DNA of 23,117 nucleotides from CALREA01 sp041674865 (GTDB lineage: Bacteria; Patescibacteriota; Gracilibacteria; UBA1369; UBA12463), in contig JBAYUX010000016.1 of assembly GCA_041674865.1 (NCBI GenBank), forward strand, positions 1-23,117. The letters are read 5' to 3'. A program made the position numbers and the translations under genes. Of the stretch, positions 22,046 to 23,117 are shown piece after piece. Each line of letters starts with the position of its first letter. Within the stretch, counting starts at the first letter, position 1. The notes beneath the pieces are model-generated. The model searched no databases. It was not told where the DNA came from and saw only the letters and a list, made by a program, of their open reading frames with translations.

Positions 22046-23117
22046 TTATTTCGTCACAAGAATATGAGGACCTGGACCAACAAATCCCTTCTGAGGAAGT
22101 ATCTGCCCAAGATTCATATCAGCCGTCTTGAAGGCAGCGACAGGACTTGTAAGTCCATCGGCAACACCCTGAACAGCATCGGAGAATATTATGTTGAAGG
22201 CCTGAATATCATAGAGCGGCATGCTCGATGCAAATCCAACCTGCTTAGCAAAAACTCCATAAATTGGCTCAGCGGCCTGAATATCAAGCAGATCACGACG
22301 ACTCGTAGGTCGGTGTGTCTTCTGATGATAGTACGTCGAATTTTGCTGATTGCTTAAGAATTGTAACAAGTCCCAAGCCTGTTTCTGGTGAGTAGAATTA
22401 CGAGAAACCGTCTCAAACATGTAGCTTGCAAGTACTGAACGGGCATTCGTTGAAACAGCAGGATCGTGAACCTGTGGAAGTGGAGCAACACCAATATCTT
22501 TAGGTGTAAGAGCCTTGTATCCCTGACGCGAAAGAGCGTCGGACATCGCAGCAATTTTCGCATAATCACTTGAGTAGCCAGCGATGGTTGAAACTTTTCC
22601 CTTGGCAAAAGGAGTGATTTCCTTGTCGCCATTTGCAGTAGCCATGTACTGATTCCAAGAATACTGAGACGAAGAAGATACAGCAAAATTCGTGAAGAAT
22701 TGAAGAGAAGTTAAGAACGGATTTCCGCTATTATCGTCAGCAAGAGACTGAGCAGAAGAGAGAGTTGTAGCACTTCCCTGTGGGTTATAAAAACTCACAC
22801 CATACTGCAAGAAGAGAGAGTACAAAACATCCAAACCATTTCGGACGTTATCGACTCTTCCTAACGCAGCGCCAGCAACTTCGAATCGTTCCGGACTATT
22901 ATCACTCTTGGTGAGAGTCGTGGCATCTTGCGCAAAATCCTTCCACATAACAGAAGGCCCACCTTTTGAAGGAAGACGATCCTCATACTGCTTTTTGTTA
23001 AAATAAAGGGCAAGTGTATCAATAAAAAGTGGAATACCATAAATACGAAGAGCCGCAGGAGTACCGCCATCCGGGCGAACAAGATCTCGATCAGCTACAG
23101 CGACAAACGTCTGACGG
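22046..23117 (-). CDS. Extracellular solute-binding protein, sugar ABC type (N-terminus beyond window)
   Basis: 356 residues are readable, open to the right edge; the start, and any lipoprotein signal, lie outside. The visible part contains RIYGIPLFIDTLALYFNKK, the typical cleft segment of family 1 (MalE-like) binding proteins, followed by DRLPSKGGPSVMWKDFAQDA. In the second lobe are FAKGKVSTIAGYSSDY and DIGVAPLPQV. The C-terminal helical region contains KQAWDLLQFLSNQQNSTYYHQ, FASSMPLYDIQAFNIIFSDA and AAFKTADMNLGQIL. Such proteins capture oligosaccharides for ABC import. No permease or ATPase gene is in the window; the ligase-like gene lies 24 bp downstream. The ATG at 22948 is internal to the protein, not its start. 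Confidence 0.85.
   Translation of the reverse strand, partial: RQTFVAVADRDLVRPDGGTPAALRIYGIPLFIDTLALYFNKKQYEDRLPSKGGPSVMWKDFAQDATTLTKSDNSPERFEVAGAALGRVDNVRNGLDVLYSLFLQYGVSFYNPQGSATTLSSAQSLADDNSGNPFLTSLQFFTNFAVSSSSQYSWNQYMATANGDKEITPFAKGKVSTIAGYSSDYAKIAAMSDALSRQGYKALTPKDIGVAPLPQVHDPAVSTNARSVLASYMFETVSRNSTHQKQAWDLLQFLSNQQNSTYYHQKTHRPTSRRDLLDIQAAEPIYGVFAKQVGFASSMPLYDIQAFNIIFSDAVQGVADGLTSPVAAFKTADMNLGQILPQKGFVGPGPHILVTK

Noticed and set aside
22948..23117. Frameshift or true start at ATG 22948 in the solute-binding protein
   Set aside because: The same frame is open to the window edge and encodes typical binding-protein sequence (YGIPLFIDTLALYFN), so the gene simply continues outside.
1..23117. 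Recoded genetic code (TGA as Gly or Trp)
   Set aside because: All recognised genes are uninterrupted with TGA as a stop, have full family lengths, and coaE ends properly at TGA; tryptophan uses TGG.
1..23117. Prophage, insertion sequence or defence island
   Set aside because: No transposase, integrase, terminal repeats or phage genes were found; the two genes with atypical codon use have no mobile flanks.

Overview
The window looks like a piece of chromosome from a small-genome bacterium, most likely of the Candidate Phyla Radiation (Patescibacteria). The evidence is indirect: a stand-alone Elp3, a TrmB-type regulator, a HEPN-like membrane protein and a PH-domain membrane protein in one operon with coaE and gatB, tightly packed genes with overlapping stops, and no Shine-Dalgarno sequences before starts. 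The standard code fits, because every recognised gene is an unbroken ORF. TGA is nevertheless almost unused: 1 of 22 visible stops, in coaE. I cannot place the organism below that level.

Layout. Positions 1-1542 (minus) hold an RluA-family pseudouridine synthase running off the left edge and a TrmB-like regulator. Positions 1750-7434 (plus) hold tyrS, a 51-residue basic protein, a SpeD-like small protein, a TPC-type P1B metal ATPase and recG. Positions 7435-7856 are a 422-bp gene-free junction between convergent genes, packed with five perfect or near-loopless inverted repeats. Elp3 (minus) and a Trm9-like methyltransferase (plus) then diverge from about 9450-9472, followed by a TagA/WecG-type glycosyltransferase. 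Positions 10989-12926 encode a 645-residue protein of unknown function with four tandem repeats of about 100 residues. Positions 16411-12923 (minus) look like a five-gene operon: PH-domain membrane protein, membrane-anchored HEPN-like protein, coaE, gatB and a small membrane protein. lepB diverges from it. Two unknown membrane proteins, an NrnA-type DHH phosphoesterase (minus), fmt (plus), an O-antigen-ligase-like protein and a truncated sugar-type solute-binding protein (both minus) complete the window.

How the genes fit together. Much is information processing: tyrS, gatB, fmt, the RluA synthase, elp3, recG and nrnA. The envelope is served by lepB, tagA and the ligase-like protein. The strongest candidate for an undescribed system is the elp3/Trm9-like pair. 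In eukaryotes Elongator and Trm9 act in succession on wobble uridine (cm5U, then mcm5U), and here a bacterial Elp3 sits back to back with a methyltransferase carrying Trm9/ABH8 signatures.

Regulation. Several genes have a recognisable -35/-10 promoter whose -10 box ends only 5-10 nt before the ATG (tyrS, fmt, nrnA, the 18564 membrane gene, the PH-domain gene). This implies leaderless or nearly leaderless mRNAs.
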